Positions 54,074 to 61,527 of a stretch of 64,000 bases of DNA are shown piece by piece. A program made the position numbers and the translations under genes. Origin of the DNA: Geopseudomonas sagittaria (GTDB lineage Bacteria; Pseudomonadota; Gammaproteobacteria; Pseudomonadales; Pseudomonadaceae); contig NZ_FOXM01000006.1 of the NCBI RefSeq assembly GCF_900115715.1, positions 124,001-188,000 on the forward strand, written 5' to 3'. The notes below the pieces were generated by a model that worked only from the letters and a program-made list of their open reading frames with translations, did no database searches and was not told where the DNA came from. Each line of letters begins with the position of its first letter. Position 1 is the stretch's first letter.

Positions 54074-56156
54074 CGCCAGTCTCCTTGCTCAGCTCTTCCG
54101 GCGAGCGCGGCGCCACGCCCGGCGGCAGCGGCTCGATGGCCACCGCGCAAGCCTTCAGCTCCGGCATCTTGCTCTGCGGGTCCTGGGCGCTGTTGGTGAG
54201 GATGTTGCAGGGCGCCTCGCGGAAGTGATACGGCATGGACAGGGTGCCGGGCGGCACGTCGTCGGTGATCCGCGCGCAGGTTTCCAAGCTGCCGCGGCGC
54301 GAGCGCAGGCGCACGCCCTGGCCGTCCTGCAGGTGCAGATTGGCGGCATCCTGCGGATGGATGAACAGCAGGCCGGCCGGGGTTTCCCGCTCCAGCAGCG
54401 GCGACTTGCGGGTCATCGAGCCGCCGCCGTAATGAAAGTGCAGGCGCTGGGTGGTGAAGAAGAACGGAAACTCGGCATCCGGACACTCGTCCGGGGCGAC
54501 CTGCGACACCGGCAGCAGACGGCCGCGGCCGCGTGGGAAGCTCTGCGCATGCAGCAGCGGCGAGCCCTGCGGATGCGCCGCATCGCACGGCCAGTGCAGG
54601 CCGTGGTGGGCATCCAGCGCCGGGTAGCTCATGGCCGAGCAGATCGGCGTCAGGCCCGCCATCTCGTCGAAGATGGCCTCGGCATCCGTCCAGATCATCC
54701 CCAGATAGCCCATGCGCGCCGCCAGCGCGCCGAGGATCTGCCAGTCGGTCCAGGCCTCGCCCGGCGGGCTGATTGCGCGGCGGATGCGCTGCACCCGGCG
54801 CTCGCAATTGGTGAAGGTGCCGTCCTTCTCGGCGAAGGACGCCGCCGGCAACACCACGTCGGCCAGCTTGGCGGTCTCGGTCATCGTCAGCTCGACCACC
54901 ACCAGGAAATCCAGGGCGCGCAGGGCACGCTCGACGTGGTGCTGGTCGGGGTCGGTGAGCACCGGCTCCTCGCCCATGATCATCAGCGCCTTGAACTCGC
55001 CGGCCAGCGCCGCCTGGGTCATGCCCAGCGAGGTCAGCCCCGGCGCCTGCGGCATCGGCACGCCCCAGGCCTGGGCGAACTTGGCCTGCACCTCGTCGCT
55101 GGCCGCGCTCTGGTAGCCGGGATAGACGTTGGGCAGGCAGCCCATGTCGCAGGCCCCCTGCACGTTGTTCTGCCCGCGCAGCGGGTTGATGCCGGCACCC
55201 GGGCGGCCGACCTGGCCGCACACCAGGGCCAGGTTCGACACGGCGATGACGTTGTTGGTGCCGCTCTGGAACTGGGTGATGCCCATGCCGTAGGCGATGA
55301 AGGCCGCCCTGGCGTGACTCAGCGCATAGGCCAGCCGCTCCAGCTCGGCCACCGCCACGCCGGTCTGCGCGCTGGTCAGCTCAGGCGTCAGGCCGGCCAC
55401 ATGCTGGCGCAGGACGTCGACGTTCTCGCAGCGCTGGTCGAGAAACGCCCGGTTCTCCCAGCCATTGGCGAAGATGATCTGCAGCAGACCATTGAGCAGG
55501 GCAATGTTGCTGCCCAGCGTGAGCTGCACATGCTGGTCGGCCAGGCGGGCGAGGCGCGTCTGGCGCGGATCGACCACCACCAGCTGCGCCCCGCGCGCCT
55601 GGGCGCGCAGGATGCGCGCACCGATCATCGCGTGATTCTCGCTGGCGTCGGCACCGATCAGCAGGATCAGGTCGGCCTCGTCGATATCGGCAATGCTGCT
55701 GGTCATCGCTCCGGAGCCAAGGGTCAGGGTCAGGCCGGCCACCGAGGGGCTGTGGCAGATGCGTGCACAGTGATCGACATTGTTGCTGCCCAGCACGGCC
55801 CGGGCGAACTTCTGTGCCGCGTAATTATCCTCGTTGGTCGCCCGCGCGCAGCTGATCACCCCCACCGCGCCCGGCCCACCTTCCGCCAGTGCGTCGCGGA
55901 AGGCGCCGGCCACCCGCTCCAGCGCCTCGTCCCAGCTGGCCGGGCGCAAGCCGGTGGCCTCGCGGATCAGCGGACGGGTCAGGCGGTCGGCGGTGTCGAT
56001 GGCGAAGCTGGTCGACCAGCCCTTGCTGCACAACTGGCCCTGGCTGACCGGATGGCCTGGCTGCGGCTCGACACCGACCACCCGCCCCCCTTCCACCCGC
56101 AGGCCGATACCGCAGCCAACCCCGCAGAACGTGCAAATGCTCGGAACCACGCGCAT
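54066..56156 (-). CDS. fdhA: Formate dehydrogenase catalytic subunit (Mo/W, Cys-type)
   Basis: A 696-residue molybdopterin oxidoreductase. The N-terminal [4Fe-4S] site has Cys8, Cys11, Cys15 and Cys43 (ICTFCGVGCGI; QLCSKGW), spaced as in E. coli FdhF. The metal ligand is Cys134 in CARICHSPSVAGL where FdhF has selenocysteine, so no SECIS is needed. Later pterin-binding segments (GANPAEN-like GADASENHAMIG; GINPLRGQNNVQGACDMG) fit formate dehydrogenase. No twin-arginine signal, so it is cytoplasmic. First gene of the operon, under an FNR/Anr-type box at 56215. No chaperone fdhD is seen here. Confidence 0.92.
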   Translation of the reverse strand: MRVVPSICTFCGVGCGIGLRVEGGRVVGVEPQPGHPVSQGQLCSKGWSTSFAIDTADRLTRPLIREATGLRPASWDEALERVAGAFRDALAEGGPGAVGVISCARATNEDNYAAQKFARAVLGSNNVDHCARICHSPSVAGLTLTLGSGAMTSSIADIDEADLILLIGADASENHAMIGARILRAQARGAQLVVVDPRQTRLARLADQHVQLTLGSNIALLNGLLQIIFANGWENRAFLDQRCENVDVLRQHVAGLTPELTSAQTGVAVAELERLAYALSHARAAFIAYGMGITQFQSGTNNVIAVSNLALVCGQVGRPGAGINPLRGQNNVQGACDMGCLPNVYPGYQSAASDEVQAKFAQAWGVPMPQAPGLTSLGMTQAALAGEFKALMIMGEEPVLTDPDQHHVERALRALDFLVVVELTMTETAKLADVVLPAASFAEKDGTFTNCERRVQRIRRAISPPGEAWTDWQILGALAARMGYLGMIWTDAEAIFDEMAGLTPICSAMSYPALDAHHGLHWPCDAAHPQGSPLLHAQSFPRGRGRLLPVSQVAPDECPDAEFPFFFTTQRLHFHYGGGSMTRKSPLLERETPAGLLFIHPQDAANLHLQDGQGVRLRSRRGSLETCARITDDVPPGTLSMPYHFREAPCNILTNSAQDPQSKMPELKACAVAIEPLPPGVAPRSPEELSKETGDG

Positions 56157-56214
56157 CGCCGCCTCTCCTGCCGTGTAATCCCTTTCAAGCTAGACCGCCA
56201 GACCAGCGGCGAAC

Positions 56215-56228
56215 TTGATCCTGATCAG
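56215..56228. promoter_or_regulatory. FNR/Anr-type box between fdhA and the regulator gene
   Basis: TTGATCCTGATCAG differs from TTGAT-N4-ATCAA at one position. It is 59 bases before fdhA and 74 bases before the regulator start. TAGCTT on the minus strand and TAGACT on the plus strand are placed like -10 elements, so it could serve both genes. Confidence 0.7.
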
Positions 56229-56301
56229 GAACGGCCGTTTTTCAGTGATGACCTAGACTGGAAGATGCTCACCACTTATCTGCCTTGCGGGAGAGCTGCT
56301 T

Positions 56302-57063
56302 TTGATACCCGAAAACAATGGCCTGCCGCCCTCCGCTCGATGCTCGCGTGAACGCATCCACTGCGGCGCCTGCGCGATACGCCCGCATTGTTTTCCGGCC
56401 AACCTGAAGGGCGGCGAACTGCAGCAACTGGACAGCATCATCCTGCGCAGCCGCCCCCTGCAGAAGGGCGAACCCCTGTTCGATGCCGGTACCCCGCTCC
56501 ACTATTTCCATGCGGTACGCAGTGGCGCCCTCAAGACCTACCTGCTGAGCCGCGAAGGCGAAGAACAGATCACCGGCTTTCACCTGCCCGGCGAGATTCT
56601 CGGCCTCGACGGCCTGGGCGCGTCCAGCCACCCGGGGTTCGCCGTGGCGCTGGAAACCAGCATGGTCTGCAGTATCCCGCTGGCCCGGCTGGAGGAGTTG
56701 GCCGGCAGCATTCCGCGCCTGCGCGCCGAGCTGCTGCGGGTGATGAGCGCGGCCATCCACGCCGATCACCAACAGCTGCGTCTGACCCGCAAGCCCGCCG
56801 CAGAGCGCCTGGCCGCCTTTCTGCTGGAGCTGTCGCAACGCTTTCTGCTGCGCGGCTATTCCGCGCAGAGCTTCATCCTGCCGATGAGCCGCTGCGAGAT
56901 CGCCAACTACCTGGGTCTGACCAGCGAAACCGTCAGCCGCCTGCTCGCCCGCTACCGCGCCAGAGGCCTGGTGGAAATCCGCGGTCGCGAGGTGCTGCTC
57001 AAGGACGTGCAGCGGCTGCAGCAGCTGTGTGGGTTGTCCGCGGCGGCGCTGGCCGACGAGTAG
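56302..57063 (+). CDS. FNR/Anr-family oxygen-responsive regulator
   Basis: A 253-residue CRP/FNR regulator. An N-terminal Cys cluster (CSRERIHCGACAIRPHC) plus Cys in SMVCSIPLARLE could hold the oxygen-labile [4Fe-4S] cluster; the cNMP-like domain has FHLPGEILGLDG. The helix-turn-helix GLTSETVSRLLARYRARG has the E-x2-SR pattern of FNR, so TTGAT-N4-ATCAA sites are its expected targets. Initiation appears to be TTG at 56302 after GGGAGAG; no ATG is in frame. It is a second-type Anr close to the fdh and hsp20 targets. Confidence 0.9.
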   Translation: MIPENNGLPPSARCSRERIHCGACAIRPHCFPANLKGGELQQLDSIILRSRPLQKGEPLFDAGTPLHYFHAVRSGALKTYLLSREGEEQITGFHLPGEILGLDGLGASSHPGFAVALETSMVCSIPLARLEELAGSIPRLRAELLRVMSAAIHADHQQLRLTRKPAAERLAAFLLELSQRFLLRGYSAQSFILPMSRCEIANYLGLTSETVSRLLARYRARGLVEIRGREVLLKDVQRLQQLCGLSAAALADE

Positions 57064-57075
57064 GTCATTTGCAGA

Positions 57076-57115
57076 TTGATGAAAGTCAAGGCGTCCGCCC
57101 CTGCGCCGCTACAGA
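57076..57115 (+). promoter_or_regulatory. FNR/Anr-dependent promoter of hsp20
   Basis: TTGATGAAAGTCAA (57076-57089) matches the FNR box at all but one conserved position. TACAGA (57110-57115) could be the -10. If transcription starts near 57122, the box centre is at about -40, the class II activator position. Confidence 0.7.
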
Positions 57116-57130
57116 TTGGGGGCGCAATCC

Positions 57131-57190
57131 GTCAGGCCATGTCAGGCCATGTCAGGCCATGTCAGGCCATGTCAGGCCATGTCAGGCCAT
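57131..57190 (+). repeat. Six perfect 10-bp tandem repeats in the hsp20 leader
   Basis: GTCAGGCCAT is repeated head to tail six times (57131, 57141, 57151, 57161, 57171, 57181) without change. The array ends 7 bases before the GGAGGAG ribosome site and lies downstream of the predicted promoter, so it would be transcribed. Neighbouring copies can pair through GGCC/GGCC as short hairpins. Confidence 0.97.
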
Positions 57191-57206
57191 TTTGGAGGAG
57201 TCCGCG

Positions 57207-57743
57207 ATGAACGAAGACAAGAAGATCCCTGTGGAAACCGAAGAAAAATCGACCAAACCCGCCAGTCCCACGTCCACTGCCCTGCGCCCACTGGAGGGCC
57301 TGCGCCGCCAGGTCGACCGGTTGTTCGAGGATTTCGACCGCGGTTGGCGGATGCCCTTTTCCCGCAGCGGCTTCGACATCGAGCCGTTCTGGCGTCGCGA
57401 GCTGAGCTTCACCGGCATGCCGGCCGTCGACATCATCGAGAAGGACGATGCCTTCGAGATCTCTGCCGAATTGCCGGGCATGGACGAGAAGAACATCCAG
57501 ATCAAGCTGAGCGGCGGCAACCTGACCATCAAGGGCGAAAAGAAGGATGAGCGCGAAGAGAAGAAGAAGGACTACTACCTTTCCGAGCGGCACTACGGCT
57601 CCTTCCAGCGCACCTTCGGCATGCCCGAGGGTGTGGACCCCGAGAAGATCGAGGCGCACTTCAGCAAGGGTGTTCTGACCCTGACCCTGCCCAAGAAGCC
57701 CGAAGCACAGAAGGAAAAGACCATCAACATCAAGACCAGCTGA
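57207..57743 (+). CDS. Small heat-shock protein, Hsp20 family
   Basis: A 178-residue holdase chaperone. The alpha-crystallin domain covers about residues 70-165 (PAVDIIEKDDAFEISAELPG; IKLSGGNLTIKGEKK; FQRTFGMPEGVDPEKI; KGVLTLTLPKK). The N-terminal arm is of the HspC/Hsp20.1 type, with FEDFDRGWRMPFSRSGFDIE. The ATG at 57207 has GGAGGAG. Expression is predicted to answer to low oxygen through the box at 57076 rather than to heat; no sigma-32 promoter was found. Followed by a terminator and then the Lon-family protease gene. Confidence 0.95.
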   Translation: MNEDKKIPVETEEKSTKPASPTSTALRPLEGLRRQVDRLFEDFDRGWRMPFSRSGFDIEPFWRRELSFTGMPAVDIIEKDDAFEISAELPGMDEKNIQIKLSGGNLTIKGEKKDEREEKKKDYYLSERHYGSFQRTFGMPEGVDPEKIEAHFSKGVLTLTLPKKPEAQKEKTINIKTS

Positions 57744-57751
57744 CCCTGGCA

Positions 57752-57777
57752 AGCCCTGCCCGACTCCGGGCAGGGCT
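57752..57777 (+). terminator. Terminator-like hairpin after hsp20
   Basis: AGCCCTGCCCG (57752-57762) pairs with CGGGCAGGGCT (57767-57777), eight bases after the hsp20 stop. The T-run is poor, so read-through to the protease gene is possible. Confidence 0.65.
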
Positions 57778-57912
57778 CCACCGCTCCAGGCACACCCACT
57801 CCACTTCTCCTGCGCCGAAACCGCCCGCCCGGCGCCAAGATATTTGCCTGCGGGTGATCTTTAATGGAATGCAGACGCCCGCGGGGCAGCCCCAAGGGTA
57901 AGGAGGCGCAGC

Positions 57913-60333
57913 TTGTCGAACCCTCACGAACTGACCGCCCAGCAGCTCTATCACGCCTGCGACGTGGCGATGCTGGGCTGCGACAGCACCGCCGACCTGC
58001 CCGATCTGGAGTCCGGCCTCGGTCAGGCGCGTGCGCTGGGTGCCCTGCACTTCGGCGTCGGCATCCAGCACGAGGGCTATAACCTCTATGTGATGGGCTC
58101 GCCGGGATTGGGCAAGCACGCCATCGTCCGCCAGTTGCTTGCCCAGCAGGCGGCCCAGGTGGAGACGCCCAGCGACTGGTGCTACGTCAACAATTTCCGC
58201 ACGCCGCACAAGCCTGGCACGCTGCGTCTGCCCGCCGGTACCGGCGCCGTCCTGCAGGCTGACATGCGCACCCTCGTGCGCAGCCTGCTGGTCGCATTGC
58301 CGGCGGCGTTCGACAGCGACGAATACCGCAATGCGATGCAGACGCTCAAGGACAAGTTCAAGGCGCGCGAGGAACAGCTGTTCGGCGAGGTGGAAAGCGC
58401 GGCGCGGGCTGCCGGCATCGTCCTGCTGCGCACCCCGGCCGGCTTCACCCTGGCCCCGCTCAAGGACGGCGAGGTGCTCGACGCCGAGGCCTTCGACAAA
58501 CTCTCCGCCGAAGAACGGCAGCAGATCGACGAGCGCAGCGAGCAGCTGCGCCAGATGCTGCGCCAGGCCCTGCATCAGGTCGCCACGGCCAGCCGCGAGC
58601 ATGACCAGCAGGTGGAGCAGCTCAACGAGGCGGTCACCCGAGCCACGGTCGAGCGGCAGTTCGCCGATCTGGAAGCCCGCTACGCCACTCTCGCCCAGGT
58701 CACCGCATTCCTCGCCGAAGTGAAGCGCGACATCATCGAGAAGGGGCTGGAAATCTTCGGCTCGGCGCCGGCAGAACAGCTGCTCGACCGCCAGCGGCTG
58801 ACCCCGTTCAACCGCTACTTCGTCAACGTGCTGGTGGACAATGGCGCAAGCCAGGGCGCGCCACTGATCTACGAGGATTACCCGAGCTACCAGAACCTGA
58901 TCGGCCGCATCGAGCATCAGGCCCACATGGGCGCCCTGCACACCGACTTCACCCTGATCAAGGGTGGCGCCCTGCACCGCGCCAACGGCGGCTACCTGCT
59001 GCTCGACGCGCGCAAGCTGCTGACCACGCCGTTCGCCTGGGAGGCACTCAAGCGCGCGTTGCAGGCCCGCGAGCTGCGCATCCAGTCGCTGGAGCAGGTC
59101 CTCAGCCTGGCCAGCACCATCTCCCTGGAGCCCGACCCAATCCCGCTGGACGTCAAGGTGGTGCTGATCGGCGACCGCTGGCTCTACTACCTGCTGACCC
59201 AGTACGACCCGGAGTTCCCCCTGCTGTTCAAGGTCGAGGCGGACTTCGCCGAGGATTTCCCCCGCAGCGCGGAAAACACCCAACTGTACGCCCGCCTGAT
59301 CGCCACCCTGCAGCGCCGCGAGCAGCTGCGGCCGCTGGACAGCGCGGCGCTGGCGCGGATGATCGAGCAGGCCGCGCGCGAGGCCGCCGATGGCGAGAAG
59401 CTGTCGTTGCACCAGCAGGATCTGCTCGACCTGCTGCGCGAGGCCGATTACTGGGCCGGCGAACAGCAGCACACACTGGTCCGCCGCGACGACGTCGAGC
59501 GCGCGGTGGCCGAGCGCCTGCACCGCGCCGACCAGATCCGCGAACGCCTGCTCGAGGCAACCCTGCGCGACCTGCACCACATCGACACCAGCGGCAGCTG
59601 CGTGGCGCAGATCAACGGCCTCGCCGTGCTGCAGCTGGGTGCCCATGCCTTCGGTCACCCGGCGCGGATCAGCGCCACGGCGCGCCTGGGCGACGGCAAG
59701 CTGATCGACATCGAGCGCGAGGTGGAGCTGGGCGGCGCGCTGCACTCCAAGGGGGTACTGATCCTCGGCGCCTATCTGGCCAGCCGCTATGGTGGCCAGG
59801 AGCCGCTGTCCTTCTCCGCCAGCCTGGTGTTCGAGCAGTCCTACGGCGGCGTCGAGGGCGACAGCGCCTCGGCGGCCGAGCTGTGTGTACTGCAATCGGC
59901 CCTGGCCGCCCTGCCCCTGCGCCAGGATCTGGCCATCACCGGCTCGGTGGACCAGCACGGCCGCATGCAGGTGATCGGCGGGGTCAACGAGAAGATCGAA
60001 GGCTTCTTCGACCTCTGCGCCGCCCGGGGGCTGACCGGCAGCCAGGGGGTGATCATTCCGCAGGGCAACATCCAGCACCTGATGCTGCGCCGCGCAGTGG
60101 TGGAGGCCGTGGCTGGCGGACGCTTTCATGTGTATGCCGTCGCGCATGCCGACCAGGCCATGGAACTGCTCACCGGCCAGCCAGCCGGCAGCGCCGACGC
60201 GCAGGGCCGGTTCCCGGCGGGGACGGTCAATGGCGCGGTGCAACAACGTCTGCGCGAACTGAGCGAGCTGCGGCAGCGCTATGCTCATCCACAACAGGAC
60301 GGACCTGCCGGCAATGGGCAGACCGAGAAATGA
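57913..60333 (+). CDS. Lon-family AAA+ protease (LonB/LonC-like)
   Basis: An 806-residue ATP-dependent protease without the N-domain of classical Lon. It has a Walker A-like GSPGLGKHAIVRQLL, a coiled central region, GALHRANGGYLLLDARKLL (Walker B-like) and a C-terminal Lon peptidase with the Ser-Lys dyad: EGDSASAAELCVLQ (Ser) and GGVNEKIEGFFDLC (Lys). The start is TTG at 57913, preceded by AAGGAGG. It probably degrades damaged proteins alongside the Hsp20 holdase just upstream and the FtsH-like protease at the right edge. Confidence 0.93.
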   Translation: MSNPHELTAQQLYHACDVAMLGCDSTADLPDLESGLGQARALGALHFGVGIQHEGYNLYVMGSPGLGKHAIVRQLLAQQAAQVETPSDWCYVNNFRTPHKPGTLRLPAGTGAVLQADMRTLVRSLLVALPAAFDSDEYRNAMQTLKDKFKAREEQLFGEVESAARAAGIVLLRTPAGFTLAPLKDGEVLDAEAFDKLSAEERQQIDERSEQLRQMLRQALHQVATASREHDQQVEQLNEAVTRATVERQFADLEARYATLAQVTAFLAEVKRDIIEKGLEIFGSAPAEQLLDRQRLTPFNRYFVNVLVDNGASQGAPLIYEDYPSYQNLIGRIEHQAHMGALHTDFTLIKGGALHRANGGYLLLDARKLLTTPFAWEALKRALQARELRIQSLEQVLSLASTISLEPDPIPLDVKVVLIGDRWLYYLLTQYDPEFPLLFKVEADFAEDFPRSAENTQLYARLIATLQRREQLRPLDSAALARMIEQAAREAADGEKLSLHQQDLLDLLREADYWAGEQQHTLVRRDDVERAVAERLHRADQIRERLLEATLRDLHHIDTSGSCVAQINGLAVLQLGAHAFGHPARISATARLGDGKLIDIEREVELGGALHSKGVLILGAYLASRYGGQEPLSFSASLVFEQSYGGVEGDSASAAELCVLQSALAALPLRQDLAITGSVDQHGRMQVIGGVNEKIEGFFDLCAARGLTGSQGVIIPQGNIQHLMLRRAVVEAVAGGRFHVYAVAHADQAMELLTGQPAGSADAQGRFPAGTVNGAVQQRLRELSELRQRYAHPQQDGPAGNGQTEK

Positions 60334-60396
60334 ACCCAGGGAGACACCCACTCTGATCGTCCCGGCGGCGGATCGAGCGCCGCAAGGTAGGCTCCC

Positions 60397-61527
60397 ATGG
60401 CCAGCGTGCATCCACCCCTCAGTCTGTTTCTCCTCGGCGATGTCATGCCGGCCCGAGGCATCGACCAGATCCTGCCGCACCCCGGGGACCCACGACTGTA
60501 CGAGGACTACGTGCACGATGCCCGCGACTACGTGGCGCTGGCCGAGCGGCGCTGCGGGCCCATCGAGCATCCGGTGGACTTCGCCTACGTGTGGGGTGAT
60601 GCGCTGGCCGAGCTGCAGCAGCGTCAGCCCCAGGTGCGCCTGATCAACCTGGAAACCGCGGTGACCCGGCACGGCCGCCCGGAGCCCAAGGGCATCAACT
60701 ACCGCATGACCCCGGAGAATTTCCCGCTGTTGCGCGCCGCCGGGATCAACTGCTGCGTACTGGCCAACAACCACGTGCTCGACTGGGGCGAAACCGGCCT
60801 GCGCGACACCCTGGACACACTCACCGCCCGTGGCATGCCCAACGCCGGCGCCGGCCTCGACCGCACCCAGGCCGAAGCCCCGGCCGTGCTGCCGCTTGCC
60901 GGGGGCGGCCGGCTACTGGTGTTCGCCTTCGGCCTGCCGGACAGCGGCATTCCGCTCTGGTGGGCGGCCGGGCCGCACCAGGCCGGCGTGGCGCGGCTGG
61001 ACGACCTGTCGCCGCGCAGCCTGGCCCATGTCGCCAGCCTGGTGCGCACCGCCCGGCAGAGCGGCGACCGCGTGCTGGTGTCGCTGCACTGGGGCGACAA
61101 CTGGGGCTTCGCGATTCCCGACGAACAGCGCGCCTTCGCCCACGGCCTGATCGAACAGGCCGGCGTCGACCTGGTCCACGGCCACTCCTCGCACCACATC
61201 AAGGGCCTCGAGGTGCATCGCGAACGGCTGATCCTCTATGGCTGCGGCGACCGCATCAACGACTACGAAGGCATCGAGGGCCACCCCGCCTTTCGGGGCG
61301 ACCTGGGCCTGCTGTACTTCGTGCGCCTGCACGACGACGGCCGCCTGCAGGCACTGGAGATGGTGCCGACCATCCTGCAGCGGCTGCGCATCAACCGCGC
61401 CGATGGCGTCGATCGCCGCTGGCTGTTCGACACCCTGACCCGCGAATGCGCCAACTTCGGCTGCGGCATCCACATCCAGACCGACGGCGCCTTTGCCCTG
61501 ACCTGGCCACGGAGTGGCGGGCCGTGA
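60397..61527 (+). CDS. CapA-family protein (metallophosphatase-like)
   Basis: A 376-residue protein with the CapA/PgsA poly-gamma-glutamate domain. Fold motifs: SLFLLGDVMPARGIDQIL, INLETAVTRHG, LANNHVLDWGETGL and SLHWGDNWGF with HGHSSHHIKGLEV. These are metal-binding sites of a calcineurin-like fold. There is no signal peptide, unlike true capsule proteins, so a cytosolic role is likely. The stop overlaps the GTG of the next gene (GTGA), so it is coupled to PolX. Confidence 0.85.
   Translation: MASVHPPLSLFLLGDVMPARGIDQILPHPGDPRLYEDYVHDARDYVALAERRCGPIEHPVDFAYVWGDALAELQQRQPQVRLINLETAVTRHGRPEPKGINYRMTPENFPLLRAAGINCCVLANNHVLDWGETGLRDTLDTLTARGMPNAGAGLDRTQAEAPAVLPLAGGGRLLVFAFGLPDSGIPLWWAAGPHQAGVARLDDLSPRSLAHVASLVRTARQSGDRVLVSLHWGDNWGFAIPDEQRAFAHGLIEQAGVDLVHGHSSHHIKGLEVHRERLILYGCGDRINDYEGIEGHPAFRGDLGLLYFVRLHDDGRLQALEMVPTILQRLRINRADGVDRRWLFDTLTRECANFGCGIHIQTDGAFALTWPRSGGP

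Noticed and set aside
54225-56351. A 708-codon plus-strand frame
   Set aside because: It is antisense to fdhA, which has an intact iron-sulfur and metal-ligand pattern. The frame is an effect of GC-rich third positions.
57131-57190. Tandem decamers as a CRISPR array
   Set aside because: Units are adjacent with no spacers and far too short. No cas genes are present.
57730-60774. A 1014-codon minus-strand frame
   Set aside because: It is antisense to the Lon-family protease, whose own frame has full catalytic motifs. No ribosome site or domain in the antisense frame.
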